Source of the DNA: Hydractinia symbiolongicarpus
Lineage: Eukaryota > Cnidaria > Hydrozoa > Anthoathecata > Hydractiniidae
DNA length: 60,000 bases
NCBI RefSeq assembly: GCF_029227915.1
Contig: NC_079880.1
Coordinates: 19,842,501-19,902,500 of the forward strand
Reading direction: 5' to 3'
Shown here: positions 14,101 through 25,170 of the stretch, in pieces
Layout of the letters: each line of letters starts with the position of its first letter
Position numbering within the stretch: the first letter of the stretch is position 1
Notes under the pieces: generated by a model
Told to the model about the DNA's origin: nothing
Database searches by the model: none
Seen by the model: the letters and a program-made list of their open reading frames with translations, nothing else
Made by a program: the position numbers and the translations under genes

Positions 14101-15874
14101 AAGTGCGAAAGTAATTTTTCTAGAATCTATTAAGCGTAACCCATATTTTACGCGCATAATATTTTTAGCAAATTTTCATTCAAATAATATTTTTTCTCTA
14201 ATTCTTCAATAATTAATTACAGTGTTATGTTGTAATATTATTATTATTATTATTATTAAACATTCAATATGCTACAGGTAATAACTTGAAGTCTACTGAT
14301 CTGAAGTCCACTCACATAAAATGTGTGGAATGTCTCACAAGTAACTTGTCACACATGAAACTCTGAAATTTTTCTGTATCTACATTTTTATGTCTTGGCA
14401 TCTAAATCTTGTGCACGCTTATATTTACTTCGTGCAAAAACAGAATAATCCTATGATAAGTGAAAAAACCAAGATTGCTATGTATATAGGTCAGTTTATT
14501 TATAAAAGTTATATATATATTCACATTGCAACACAAAGGTACAACTTACGTGCTATGATATACTAATGCTTGTTTTAGTAATTTTACATTTTATTTTATT
14601 AAATATTTTAGAGCATCTAGCCAGCCATTTTCAGGTGACGGTATACCTTTATTGTATCAAAAAATCGATTTTTTTTATTAGCCATTTCCACTAAAGAAAC
14701 GACGACATTTCCAATGGTGAAACTATTTATTTATTTTTCGAAAGGGAATATTGACTTTATCCAAATAACTACTTTTTATCTGATCGGTCTTTCACACCTC
14801 AAATAGAGTTATGAGTAAATGTTTTTAACACTTATCATCCTCTTGATTATAACTTTTAAAAATAAATTATATTTCCTTTCCGAAAAGAAAAGACCATCTT
14901 TCAGTTCTAAAAATGTACGCCATCCTATTCTGTCTCTGCAATTCACAGAAAAATGATAAACGACTTAGAAAGATCTATTTCTATGGCATTCCCAGTCCCG
15001 TCTTTGTGAATAATAAAATTTAAAAACACAACCTTCTGAATATTCATTGCCTCGGAAGTGTGAGAGTATCACCATCATCATGAATATTGAAAGGTGTGAT
15101 ATTTTAAAAAAACTTTAAAACACTTTTTGGTAGTTTTTTTTTTTCGTATACCATCTATTAAATTTTATGTCCTCATTTAAGCAAATGTGCATGCAAAAAC
15201 TATAACTACTCAAAACTTGAGGAACCAACATAAATATGGTGCATGAAGCATATAATAAATAACAATTTCAAAGTATAGAGAGGAAAGAAGTTAAAAAATA
15301 TGACAAACGTTAAAAATTAAAAGAAGGGTATATATCTAAGTTCTTAAACTGGCATCATCTTTTACTTAAAAAAGTTTAAAAATCATTCAGTATCCCTACT
15401 TGCATAAAAAATATAATATTTCACAAGAAAAACCAAGAATATGTGTCATGTTAACTTAATAAAATAAAGAAGATGACACATTTTACACTGAAATTGTCAA
15501 CTTTTATAAGATGTTGGGTAGTTAAAAGTAATCTTATTACGTTGCATGCTGCCATTAATTCAATATAAAAAATGAACTATTATAACTATCAACTATATGC
15601 ATTTTAAATACAATTAATGTAACATTACAACATACCGATCACCAATCTTTAAATGTTTTACACTTTTACCAACTTCAGACACAAATCCTGATATCTCATG
15701 TCCTTGTATTAATCGTCTTGGAGAAGGTAGATGGCCATCAATAATTCTTAAGTCAGTTTTGGAAACACCACAATAGGATACTTTAACAACAACATCACTT
15801 GGATGAACAAGTTTTGGTAATGGTTTGGAGATTAACGTTAAGTCTCCATTGTATAGCTGAATAGCCGAATTCAT
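11133..15874 (-). CDS. Zinc-dependent medium-chain alcohol/polyol dehydrogenase (sorbitol/arabinitol dehydrogenase-like)
   Basis: Four exons join in phase: 15874-15636, 13827-13547, 12412-12206 and 11446-11133. They give 346 residues, the usual length of the medium-chain dehydrogenase family, which oxidises an alcohol or sugar alcohol with NAD(P). The GroES-like N-terminal domain carries the catalytic zinc ligands Cys35 (SYCGVSKTD) and His59-Glu60 (GHE). The structural zinc lobe is complete with Cys89, Cys92, Cys95 and Cys103. The Rossmann domain starts at LVSGAGDLDGLLW across the exon 2/3 joint, followed by VIVDCTG and the C-terminal FVLYG and LISKAVFEL segments. The usual Glu-Pro ligand motif before LQGWD reads Gln-Pro here (LCQPYSSILQGWD), which may change zinc binding. 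No signal peptide is visible, so it is probably cytosolic. Substrate cannot be told from sequence; sorbitol and D-arabinitol dehydrogenases are the nearest types I recognise. Introns are 0.8-1.8 kb and hold only AT-rich DNA. Confidence 0.88.
14234..14259. repeat. (ATT)n microsatellite in dehydrogenase intron 1
   Basis: About eight ATT units lie in the 1.8-kb first intron of the dehydrogenase gene. The rest of that intron is AT-rich and shows no exon. Confidence 0.9.
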
Positions 15875-15883
15875 ATTTATAAG

Positions 15884-15900
15884 CCTGAAACCAAATATAT
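15884..15900 (-). promoter_or_regulatory. Splice acceptor 10 nt before the dehydrogenase ATG
   Basis: On the minus strand a pyrimidine-containing TTTGGTTTCAG lies just upstream of the ATG at 15874, with the AG at 15886-15885. It would serve either a 5'-UTR intron or spliced-leader trans-splicing, which is known in hydrozoans. The two options cannot be separated here. Confidence 0.45.
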
Positions 15901-18660
15901 ATTTATTATTGTATGATCAAACAATTATTTTCATGATTTAGCAATTTTTATGAATTGATTTCTAACCAACTAGAATAATTCTGATGAGTAAAACCTTTAA
16001 CCTCAAAATCTTTGTATATAACAGTTCTATAAATTTCTAAAAAATATTATTAAAATATGGCCGGTCCTAATTTATATCTTTAAAAGTTTGGATAAATGTT
16101 TCCAATCAACCTGACTTATAATAATAAGCTTATACTTCTATTAGCCTGGAGCAATGTGTTCACTTTCCCTTGAAGGGGCTGGATTATATGTCGTGAAAAA
16201 AAAGGATTTGATGACATTTTGTTTCTCAATTTATACTGGATTTTAAATCTGGTTATGTTGAAGTCATTAAATAAAGACTGCCGAAGTTGAAATTGTCGAC
16301 ATCCGCTAAATGAAAAAAACCTGTAATTACAGTTTCGTGGTCTCACCAAGTGGGAAACACACAAATACAAGGCTACCCCTAGGCCTAGCTTTAGCAGTTT
16401 TCCCTCCTGACTGACAAAAGCATTTTTTAAAACCAAAATCAGACTTGTAGTAAAGGAAAATGAATTAAACAATTGATAGATTCATGCAAGTTAACGAATG
16501 ATACTATATGTTAAATACGATGAAAGAAAGAAAACAAAAAGTAAAAGTTTCCTTCTCTGGTTCAACCATCTGCTTATAGTCTGCCATTTTAAATTGCCTC
16601 GTTTTTTCTTGTTCTTCGTTTCCAGAAATATACAGATAACTTTGAATAAACAAGTCTAACCAAAACAGGGCAGAAATCAAATCTCGTGGCGGAGAAGAGA
16701 GAGGGGTGTAGTTTTGTTAGGGCGTAAATTTTCCATCTCTAACTTCAATTCTAATTTAATTCCTTGAACGATATTTATTAATCAATATATAAAGGGTTGC
16801 GGAGCGGGAACAGGTCCCTATGTTCGCAAGCGAAATATTTACATCATACACCATGATAAATTTGGATAGAACTTTTATCTGCTCCAATAGACAGTTTAAA
16901 TAAGATCTTAAAAACGTTTCCTCAAGTAAAATGCAATCTCGTCTTTATGATACATGTGTGCGCGCGCGTTCCTAGCCACTAATTGCGAAAAAATAAGTCC
17001 TGTGGAAAGATATTTACAACATGCATTTGTTTTTAGAGCGTATAAACAGCAAACACTTTGCAGCATAGATTATCGTATAGGTTTCTATTGAACGCACTTT
17101 TCTATTTCTGGGGTTTATCTGTGTGTTAAACAAAAAATCTAGAAAAATCGGAGAACGAGAATATAAAAAAATCCGAATACGCGCTTAGTAAAAAGGTTTA
17201 GGTTTTTAAAAAAAAACCTTGAAAACATTTTCATACAAGGTTAACTGAGCAATGTTATATGTACTCTCTCATAGAGCATATTCTGGCTTTTGGCCTGCAT
17301 TGTAGCGTCCTCAAATGTGATGAATCGAACAAAAATTGGATCAATTGAACCAAAGCATAACGTAACGGACAACATTGTTTTCCAAAAGTTTTTTTTTTGT
17401 TGTTCTAATTTATGTCAGAAGAAGCGTGCCTGCGTTTGATTCACATTCGCAAAACAGTAAAAACAACGTCGTTGTTTTCACAGTTTGAATACTTTATTCT
17501 CCGAGTTAAATTATAAAGAAATTAAAAAACATACAAAAAGGATGTGTTTAACTTTTACAATAACAAATTTGAAGTTCCTCTCCTCTTAAGGGAACTCCAG
17601 TAAAAATCACTTTTTTCTTTTATGTTTTATACGTACTCAGAAAAGCATAAGAAATCAAAAAAAACTTACTTCACTTGTTTTTCTTATTTAAAATCGTTGT
17701 ACTCGCCTTCGCATATTCAATTTTTTTCTCGTAACAGAACAGACAGGCGCAATTTCATTTAGGACTGGACCCGACTATAAATAATGACGTCACATCGTGC
17801 AGAAAGTTTAAGCGAGCATAGAGAACGTTCATGTTAAGACCTCTAGCTTACATCTTGGCTTCAAAACAGTGGTAAAAGTCAAATAATTTTTTGCCAGTAG
17901 TTCACGCAACGTGTATAAAATTTTCTAAAAAATTGTCACTGGTTTGACTGTACTTGATTAGAATACCTTTAAGTACTAACCTTAAAGGGTCCTGAATTCT
18001 TCCTTAAATTTCTTTGTTCAGTTCTGGAGAATGTTAGCAACATTCGATTAATCATCCTGAAATTTGGAGAAAAGACATTGCTTTCATTTAAACAATTGGT
18101 TGAGTGTGTATAATGATATTTAAAAAAAAGAACAACAGCTCTTTTGGTGAAATATTTCTTAACGACGATCCGGCCGTACGACGGTCATTTTCAAGTACAA
18201 AGTTCAAACACCACATAAAAATTCGATATTTATACAACGTATAATGTTTGCCTGTAGGGACAACGTTATGTATTAGTATCGGAAATAAGTACAAGGGCAT
18301 TGATGCAATGTTTCTATTGAGTATACGGATTAACAAGCTCTGATTATTTTTTTCATTTCGAATTCCACGGAATAATAAAAAAAATTCTTGAGGTTTGAAT
18401 TTTCATCACTATCATAATGTCATGTTTTATTGCGAGTTGTTGAAACAAGCAAATATACGTGCTTCATTATTTCTAGAAACAAAAGGTTTAAAAATCGCAA
18501 ATTCTGTTCTTTCTATCTATTGATTTTACGCTAATGAGCAAAATTCTATGAGTTTTAATAAACCAAATAATTCAACCAAATCAATTTTAATAATTAAACG
18601 TTTTAATGTAGTGCTACCTTCTAAAATGTTTTGTGAACATCAAATCTTGATGCTCTCTTC
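15901..18660. other. Intergenic DNA, no gene recognised
   Basis: The stretch between the dehydrogenase start and the cathepsin B pseudogene is AT-rich. A frame of 118 codons at 16116-16472 (minus) has no recognisable domain and looks fortuitous. I found no propeptide or signal-peptide exon for the cathepsin gene in the part upstream of 18661. Confidence 0.4.
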
Positions 18661-21039
18661 TTTCGTAAAGATGTAAGTGATTTACCAACTAGTTTTGATG
18701 CACGAGAAAAGTGGAATAGCATTTATCCCAGTGTGAAAGACGTTCTCGATCAAGGATCGTGTGGAATTGCTAGGTAAAACAAGATAGATAATGCTTGTTT
18801 TTCGCATGAGAAGAAGTATTTCTTCAGCTTAGACATATTTTACGTTGCCGCCTACGCTTGCCTATACTTTTTTAGCCAATATTATGTTTTGTGTGTAAAA
18901 TAATTGATTTGACCTGACATCATCTATGACGTTATAAGCTGTAACCGCAAAGTTATGTGATGTTCTCAATTTGTAATGAAATTCACGAATTCAAGTAGCA
19001 ATAAGTTGAGTTGACTACTGCATACTTCAAAAAAGTCATACATCCAAGGGTCCAAGGAAATATCGTATGTTCTAGTAGAATGTTCGTTAACTCGTATTTT
19101 GGCAAAAATGAAAAATGAATCGACTATAAAATATTTTCTTTGTGTTCATGTTTTACTGAGACTGTTAAGTCAGTTAGAAGTAACACAGTTACTTTCTTAA
19201 ATTAAAACAGCATTTCTTTAGAATATAAGTTATTACGACAGACCAACAAAACATTTTCACCAAGCGAATATTTGGGTTTTTTGGGAGTTCGAGTTATCAC
19301 GTGATTCAGTTATCAAGATCATGCTGCACTTAGATTTAGGAAATTTTATAGTTTTAAAATGTAATTCTTAATAGATGAACAGTGACCCCCCTAAAAATGC
19401 GTTATTCGCACAATTAAACACGGTATAACAAATGTTTATCTTTATGCGTTTGGGACTAATGGGCCATTTAATTTTTTGTAGTTCAGTACGACGACACAAA
19501 AGATCGTATACGCTATGTCTTCCCAGAAGTTTGGAACCACGACTTTTTAGGATAACATGTTATTTTTAGGCGATTAGAGGTAGGGAGACCATGACCGATT
19601 CGTATTTGCATCCACACCAATGGCGCATCAAAATCACACATTTCGGCTGCAGGAGGCTACCCAATATCTGCCTGGCAATACTTCCAAGACACTGGTATTG
19701 TGACAGGTGGTCCTTACAATTCCAATGCTGGATACCAACCCTACTTCACACCATCCTATGACCACCAGGTGCCACATTCTAAGAACCGGTGCAAAGATGG
19801 TCTACTCACACCGGAATATAAACATACCTGACGATCGGGCTACAATGTTTCATTCAGCGACGACAAACATTTTGGAGTTTCGGCGTACAGCGCAGATAGT
19901 GAACCAACTAAGAATTTTGAAAGAAATCATAACCAACGGTCCAGTCGAAAGAGCTTTCACTGTATTTTTTGATTTCCCTAACGACAGTCAGATATGCTAT
20001 GAAGAGCTTGTTTTCAGTGTAAAGTTGAGAATATTTTATCCATTGAAAAATCATTGCTATTGTAGTTTTTTCAGCTCTTATGTGTTTTTGTAACTTCATC
20101 TTTGCTAGTTTGTCTTTTCATATTTTGATTATATCTCGCCTTCGTTCCCTGTGAAAACTCTGGATTCTTATGTTGCACTTCTTCACAGGTGTTTACCGAC
20201 ATATAAGCGGATCCATGCTTGGTGGTCATGCTATCAAAATTATCCGCTGGGGAGAAGAGAATGGAACTCCATACTGTTAGTAATATATAGTTTTTAAACA
20301 GCATTGTTTACACTCATGCCAAAACAGCTTTTATTTTCAAAGCATATGACAACGTCCGCAACAGAACCTTATTGTTACGTATTTTAACATATGCTTTACC
20401 TGGTTATAACCCTAACCTAAATCCAAATATCCTTTCTTTTTTTCTTTCTTTTGTTTTGAAAACATGTCTCTTTATACTTTCGCAACCAACCCAACTTTTT
20501 TTGTTGCCTGTGTTTATTTTGTACACAACTAAAGTTGCTTAATAATTTTTCAGCTCCATTTCAGTTGCTTGTATAAATGAGTTGCTTATAAAAAGTCGTG
20601 TGCACTTTTTAACATCATGTCATGTTTTCTGTTGACATGTAGCCACTATCCGTGTATAAATAAAATACATATAGTGATCAATTGAATTCATAATGTCTAT
20701 ATTTTTCCTAGAAGGTACAAGAAACTATTTTGTTACAATTTTCTTCTCATTTTTTTAGGCTTGTAGCAAACTTATGGAATCCACGCTGGGGAGACGAAGG
20801 TGTGTATTTTACGGAACAGCGCTTTATGCTCTACTGTTTTTTTCTTGCTACATTCAAAAATTTGTTATAATTTTATTTTTGCATGCCTTTTCAGCGTGCT
20901 TGCGTTGGTTAAAGCAAATCAAAACCGTGTGTTATTTATTTATTTTCTGATCTATTTTTCAGGTTATTTCAAGATTCTTCGAGGTAGCAATGAATGCAGT
21001 ATCGAAGTGTGCCGCAATAAACTCACGACTTCTTTTTAG
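18661..21039 (+). pseudogene. Cathepsin B-like cysteine protease pseudogene
   Basis: Remnants of five exons follow the cathepsin B order. 18661-18773 has the mature start LPTSFDAREKW and DQGSCG. 19570-20018 has CIHTNGASKSHISAA, GGYPISAW and TNGPVERAF. 20189-20275 has the active-site His in MLGGHAIKI and ENGTPY. 20759-20799 has WNPRWGDEG. 20963-21039 has GYFKILRG and the stop. Cathepsin B is a lysosomal papain-family protease. This copy is dead. The active-site SCW after QGSCG reads IAR. The segment from SAEDLL to CNGG is deleted. There is a 1-bp shift near 19600, a Cys-to-stop change at 19829-19831 and another frameshift near 19905. The donor after ENGTPY is not canonical, and Asn-Ser-Trp has become Asn-Leu-Trp. 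No propeptide or signal exon was found upstream. Several independent lesions mean it is old; the intron positions show it arose by gene duplication rather than from a processed mRNA. Confidence 0.88.
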
Positions 21040-21079
21040 GCTTACAAAATTGAATTTTTCGTGGGTTTTTAATTAGATT

Positions 21080-21110
21080 TTTGTTTGTTTGTTTGTTTGT
21101 TTGTTTGTTT
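21080..21110. repeat. (TTTG)n microsatellite
   Basis: About seven TTTG units lie just after the cathepsin B pseudogene. Confidence 0.9.
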
Positions 21111-22285
21111 ATTTTTCATACTTTTTTACGAATTAATGTAAAACTGAATTTAGAATATTCATCTGTTAACACCAATGTTGTTGTGTGACTGCGTTCCAAA
21201 ATATTCTCCTATTTCTGCTCATCGACACTAGGCGGAGCTAAACCGCCACACTTTTCTATCAAGTGTGAGTAAAATGATGTATTGTGTATACCTAATGTTC
21301 ACATTGCCATCACAAAAGAGAATATCAAAAACAAAACCAACAAGAATCTAAAAATTAACACTATGGTCGAACAAATTTGCATTAAACGAGGCGAGAAGAA
21401 AAAAGCCAAGTCTTTTCTTAAAAGGCCTTTCTGCTGAAATTTGACTATTTTGTGAGTGCTGATCATTTTTCCAGTGACAACGTTATTTGCTGAAACAGAG
21501 GACCATATTTAATTGGTAATTATAACCAGTCCCTTTTTGCACCGCTAACTTGTTCAGGTTTGCTTTGCTTCTACAGCAACACTGAATCGGGTTTTTTTCC
21601 AAACCAACCGATGAAAGCGCATCTAGCAAATATTCCGTCTGTTCAAAACGAATTTAAGACCTACGATCTAGGGAGTTTGTTTAGTTTTAGCACTTTAAAC
21701 ATTACTATGAGTTGCTCTATCGTATGGATATCGTTGTAACTGCAACGTTTTCGTAGCTTCCCATTTCATCTTTTATGAATTAGTTTTAGTATGATTTTGC
21801 AGATTTCCCAGAAAATATTGGCGCCATTTGCTCTCGCTAAACGATAAAATTAAGAAACCATCCGGTTAAAATTCAAAAAAATTTCCTTACTTTGTCGTTT
21901 TCTCACCAGAAAATATATTTTCTGGACGCATGTATTCGCTATACAAACAGTTAAAAGCAAAAAGCCATTATTTTTTTAAAAAAATTGGAATTATGTGACG
22001 TCATTTTGAAAAATAGATTTATGACACATTCCTACGGAGGATAGCGGGTTTGCATCAAAACATGAGGAATGTTTGTGGGTGCGATTAAGGTCTGTTAGAG
22101 CTCAAAGTTACACTAAAGAGCAGATTAAAAAGACAATTTTTTAGAAAAAGAAACCAAACCGCTCACCTACCCAGCAACAATAAAATATCTGCCGGATGCA
22201 CTTTCATCAATTGGTTTAGAAAACCCCCGATTTATTACTGTTATAGAAGCAGCAGCAGCCGTAAGCGAAGAATTATCGCCGCACG
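21111..22285. other. Intergenic DNA, no gene recognised
   Basis: AT-rich sequence without a supported exon or repeat boundary. Confidence 0.4.
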
Positions 22286-22350
22286 TAGTGAGTGGGTTCG
22301 TCTGCGGCTCCCTGTTCTGGGGACTGCGGATCGAATCCCGCTCACTGCCA
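22286..22350 (+). mobile_element. tRNA-like SINE head (fragment)
   Basis: An A-box-like TAGTGAGTGGG at 22286-22296 and a B-box GGATCGAATCC at 22328-22338 are 31 bp apart, as in tRNA-derived RNA polymerase III promoters. No full cloverleaf or acceptor stem is seen, so I read it as a SINE head rather than a tRNA gene. Its 3' limit is not clear. Confidence 0.5.
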
Positions 22351-22829
22351 GGCAGTATGTTAGTGATGAACAAAGTAGTTCTTGTACAATATAAGAATTA
22401 TCTCATTGTTACGTTTGTTTCCAAGGCCATTTTTGCTATGCTCAATCTTTCCACTAGGCCAAAAGTCTAATCTAAAATAGGATCACACAGAATGATGTTA
22501 TTCTGACACCTACAACATCATTAATGTCAACAATAAATAGCACATTTCTTCACAATTTCAAATTTTCTGAATATTTAAGTTCTGAAATGCAAGTACCCTA
22601 TGTGTTAAATATTATGTTCGGCATTTTATCGCTGACTCTTAAAGGTGCGTGTCCGTTTTATGTATACGCATATTTTTATTTTCATGCTCTGTAAGATGAG
22701 CGAAAAAATATGCTTGAAGTGAATAACAGGAATACAAAGATTTTGATTTTGTTGCATTTATTTTTCTGCAAAAAAAATATCATCTTTGCACATTTTTAAA
22801 GAATAATGTTTGTAATTTTGTTTCTAGTT

Positions 22830-24924
22830 GGCTCATGGATTTGTGACATCAGAAATCGCCAACGATCGCTGAAAAAGTTCAAACTGTTTGAACTCCTTTG
22901 GCGATCTCAGCAAACAGCTTATGCTACGCAATTTTACGTAAGCAAACCTTATGCGCATGCTCACATCCTAATTGCTGGAGGCCGAGCGACCAATATGATC
23001 AAGCATGCGAAAAGTAAATATCATAAATTAATAACAGAGAACAGCAAAAATCCAAAAAAAGTTATGGAGAATCCTAAAAGAAAATATCTTTCAAAAAACC
23101 AAGTATTCTACAATATTAATCGTTTAAAAGCAAATACTTTTTGGAGTTACTTTTCTTCCGTTGCAAATATCTTGAACAAAGCAGCATTGTCTCTAAAGAA
23201 CTTTGTATTGCGCAATCCATCACAATCTGCTACAGAAACAAACTCTGTCCATAGGATTAGGCATGTAAGCAAAATATTTCGTTGAGAAGCAATTAAGATG
23301 TCTTAAACGTAAAACAGCGGCAGGACATGACGTCATACCTCCTGGTTTACTCACAGATGCTGCTATAGTACTTTTTGGCCCCTTATCGTTTATCATACAT
23401 TTATAACTTTGAATTGAACAATACCAAGTGACTGAAAAGTGGCAAAAATTATGCCAATATATAAAGGTGGGTCACACAACGATATGACAAAATCTCCGTT
23501 CAATATCTATTATGCCGGAATTACAAAAATTCTTAAAAAAAACTGTACATGAGCAGCTTACCAACTACCTTGATGATAGCAGAATTTCGTCTAAGAATTA
23601 ATTTGGATATAGAAAGAAACGCTCAACAGAAATAGCAACGTTATTACTAACAAATGAGATTGAAAACGAAATCAACCGAAAAAATATGATAGGCGCATAA
23701 TATATCGATCTATCTAAAGCCTTGGATATCTTAGTCATTTAATTTTAGAATCAAAATTGCAATCTAATGATATCAAATGAACTACATTAAAATGGTTTAC
23801 AGATTACCTTTTTAACAGAATATGCGAAGTTATCCTCTATAGGTAGTTTAACCTTCGCCAGGATATTGTTGTCCTAAAATTTAACCCACTAAAATGATCC
23901 ATGCAGTAGTAGTTTGTTCTTCATCACTTCCAAACAACTTGTTTTTCGTATGGAGAGAAATTTTGTGAGTGTCAGATGACTCCATAACTTGAAATCATTT
24001 AACGTAGGCTTGCTAAGTAAAACTGGTGCACAACTTGAAATACTAGCTATGACAAACCAACAATAAACAGTTCTCTGACTTAACTTGAGGCACCGGTGGC
24101 TCAAAATTTTCGTGACTTCGTGGCACGGATTCGTTATAATCTGCACGAAATTAAATTCCGACAGACTCGGCGAGATTGTAATACCGTGTATTCCATTACT
24201 CGTGGAGTACCGAAGGGATCGATCTCGGTCCCATATTATTTTTTATTTACTTCAATGACTTTGAAAATTGTCTACGACATTCTAAGGTTATAAATTTTGC
24301 TAATGACACAGCCGTTAATTTATCCTTAAACATGGCAAAACAGAATCCATGATCTTTAGCACGAAGAAAACACTAAACTGAAATTCTGATTTTCCTATTT
24401 TCAGTATAATTTCCATGCAATATCAACAACGATATCAAAGGAACAGTACTTGATCAAAAGCTATTCTTCAAAACAAATTTTAAATGTTTATACAAAGTTT
24501 TATCTTCCAACAGAAGCCCTCTAGAAAGTTTACAAAGGCTACCCTGAATAAGTTGGCTTCTATTGATCGAAGAAAACAAAAACACCCGTAATACTAGTTT
24601 TAGGTTATAAGTTCCTAGAGTGAGGCTTCAGCTTGTACAATCTGGTTTCCGCCTAATGGGTGTAAAATTCTACAACGAACTCCCCATTGAACTTCGTCAA
24701 GTTGAACGCACAGTTGACTTCAGAAAGTTAATAACTGGTTACTTTAAATTGTGATTTTGGTGTAATTGTTAACTTGTGGTTGTTTTTAACACCACGCATG
24801 TTAATAACAGTGAGCCTCGTACGAGTTTCATCCTCATATAAAAACGCTATGGCGCCTGGGATCTAGACTGGGCCACCCTATTTTTCGGTCGGAACTTTCC
24901 GGCTTCCCTCTGCAGCGCATTGCA

Positions 24925-24963
<39 letters not shown>
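22830..24963 (+). mobile_element. Decayed, 5'-truncated LINE (CR1/Jockey-type reverse transcriptase)
   Basis: The copy begins inside the linker between endonuclease and reverse transcriptase (SWICDIRNRQRSLKK; near 22830). It continues with TAAGHDVIPPGLL (about 23310), HEQLTNYL, FGYRKKRSTEIATLLL and YIDLSKAL (about 23540-23720), GVPKGSISVP (about 24210) and a FANDTAV remnant of the F/YADD box (about 24295). It ends with VKFYNELPIELR and GYFKL-stop at about 24754. Many stops and frameshifts break the frame. The endonuclease domain is missing, as expected for a 5'-truncated insertion. About 170 bp of 3' UTR lead into an (AAT)n tail at 24926-24963. A stretch near 23860-24100 does not read as LINE and may be a small insertion. 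Confidence 0.8.
24926..24963. repeat. (AAT)n microsatellite shared by two LINE tails
   Basis: About twelve AAT units form the 3' tail of the plus-strand LINE and, read as (TTA)n, also the 3' tail of the minus-strand LINE. Confidence 0.9.
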
Positions 24964-24966
<3 letters not shown>

Positions 24967-25170
24967 TTTAAAGTGGCTAGCCCAGAAAATCACAAAAACC
25001 TATAGTTAGTGGATTGTTTCCACTGGGGGCCACTAGAACAAAAAAGAAACAAAAAATGATAAACCTTAGACTGCCTCAGCTCAATCAAACATAGTAACAT
25101 TTATAATCTGTGAAAATTGAAAAGAAAAAGAATAAAAAACAAAAATTAAAAAATTCAAAAGTGATCTCCA

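Noticed and set aside
20071-20304. Minus-strand frame of 77 codons
   Set aside because: Antisense of the cathepsin B exon with the active-site His.
23889-24146. Minus-strand frame of 85 codons within the decayed LINE
   Set aside because: No convincing reverse-transcriptase or other domain. Probably chance, or part of a small unknown insertion.
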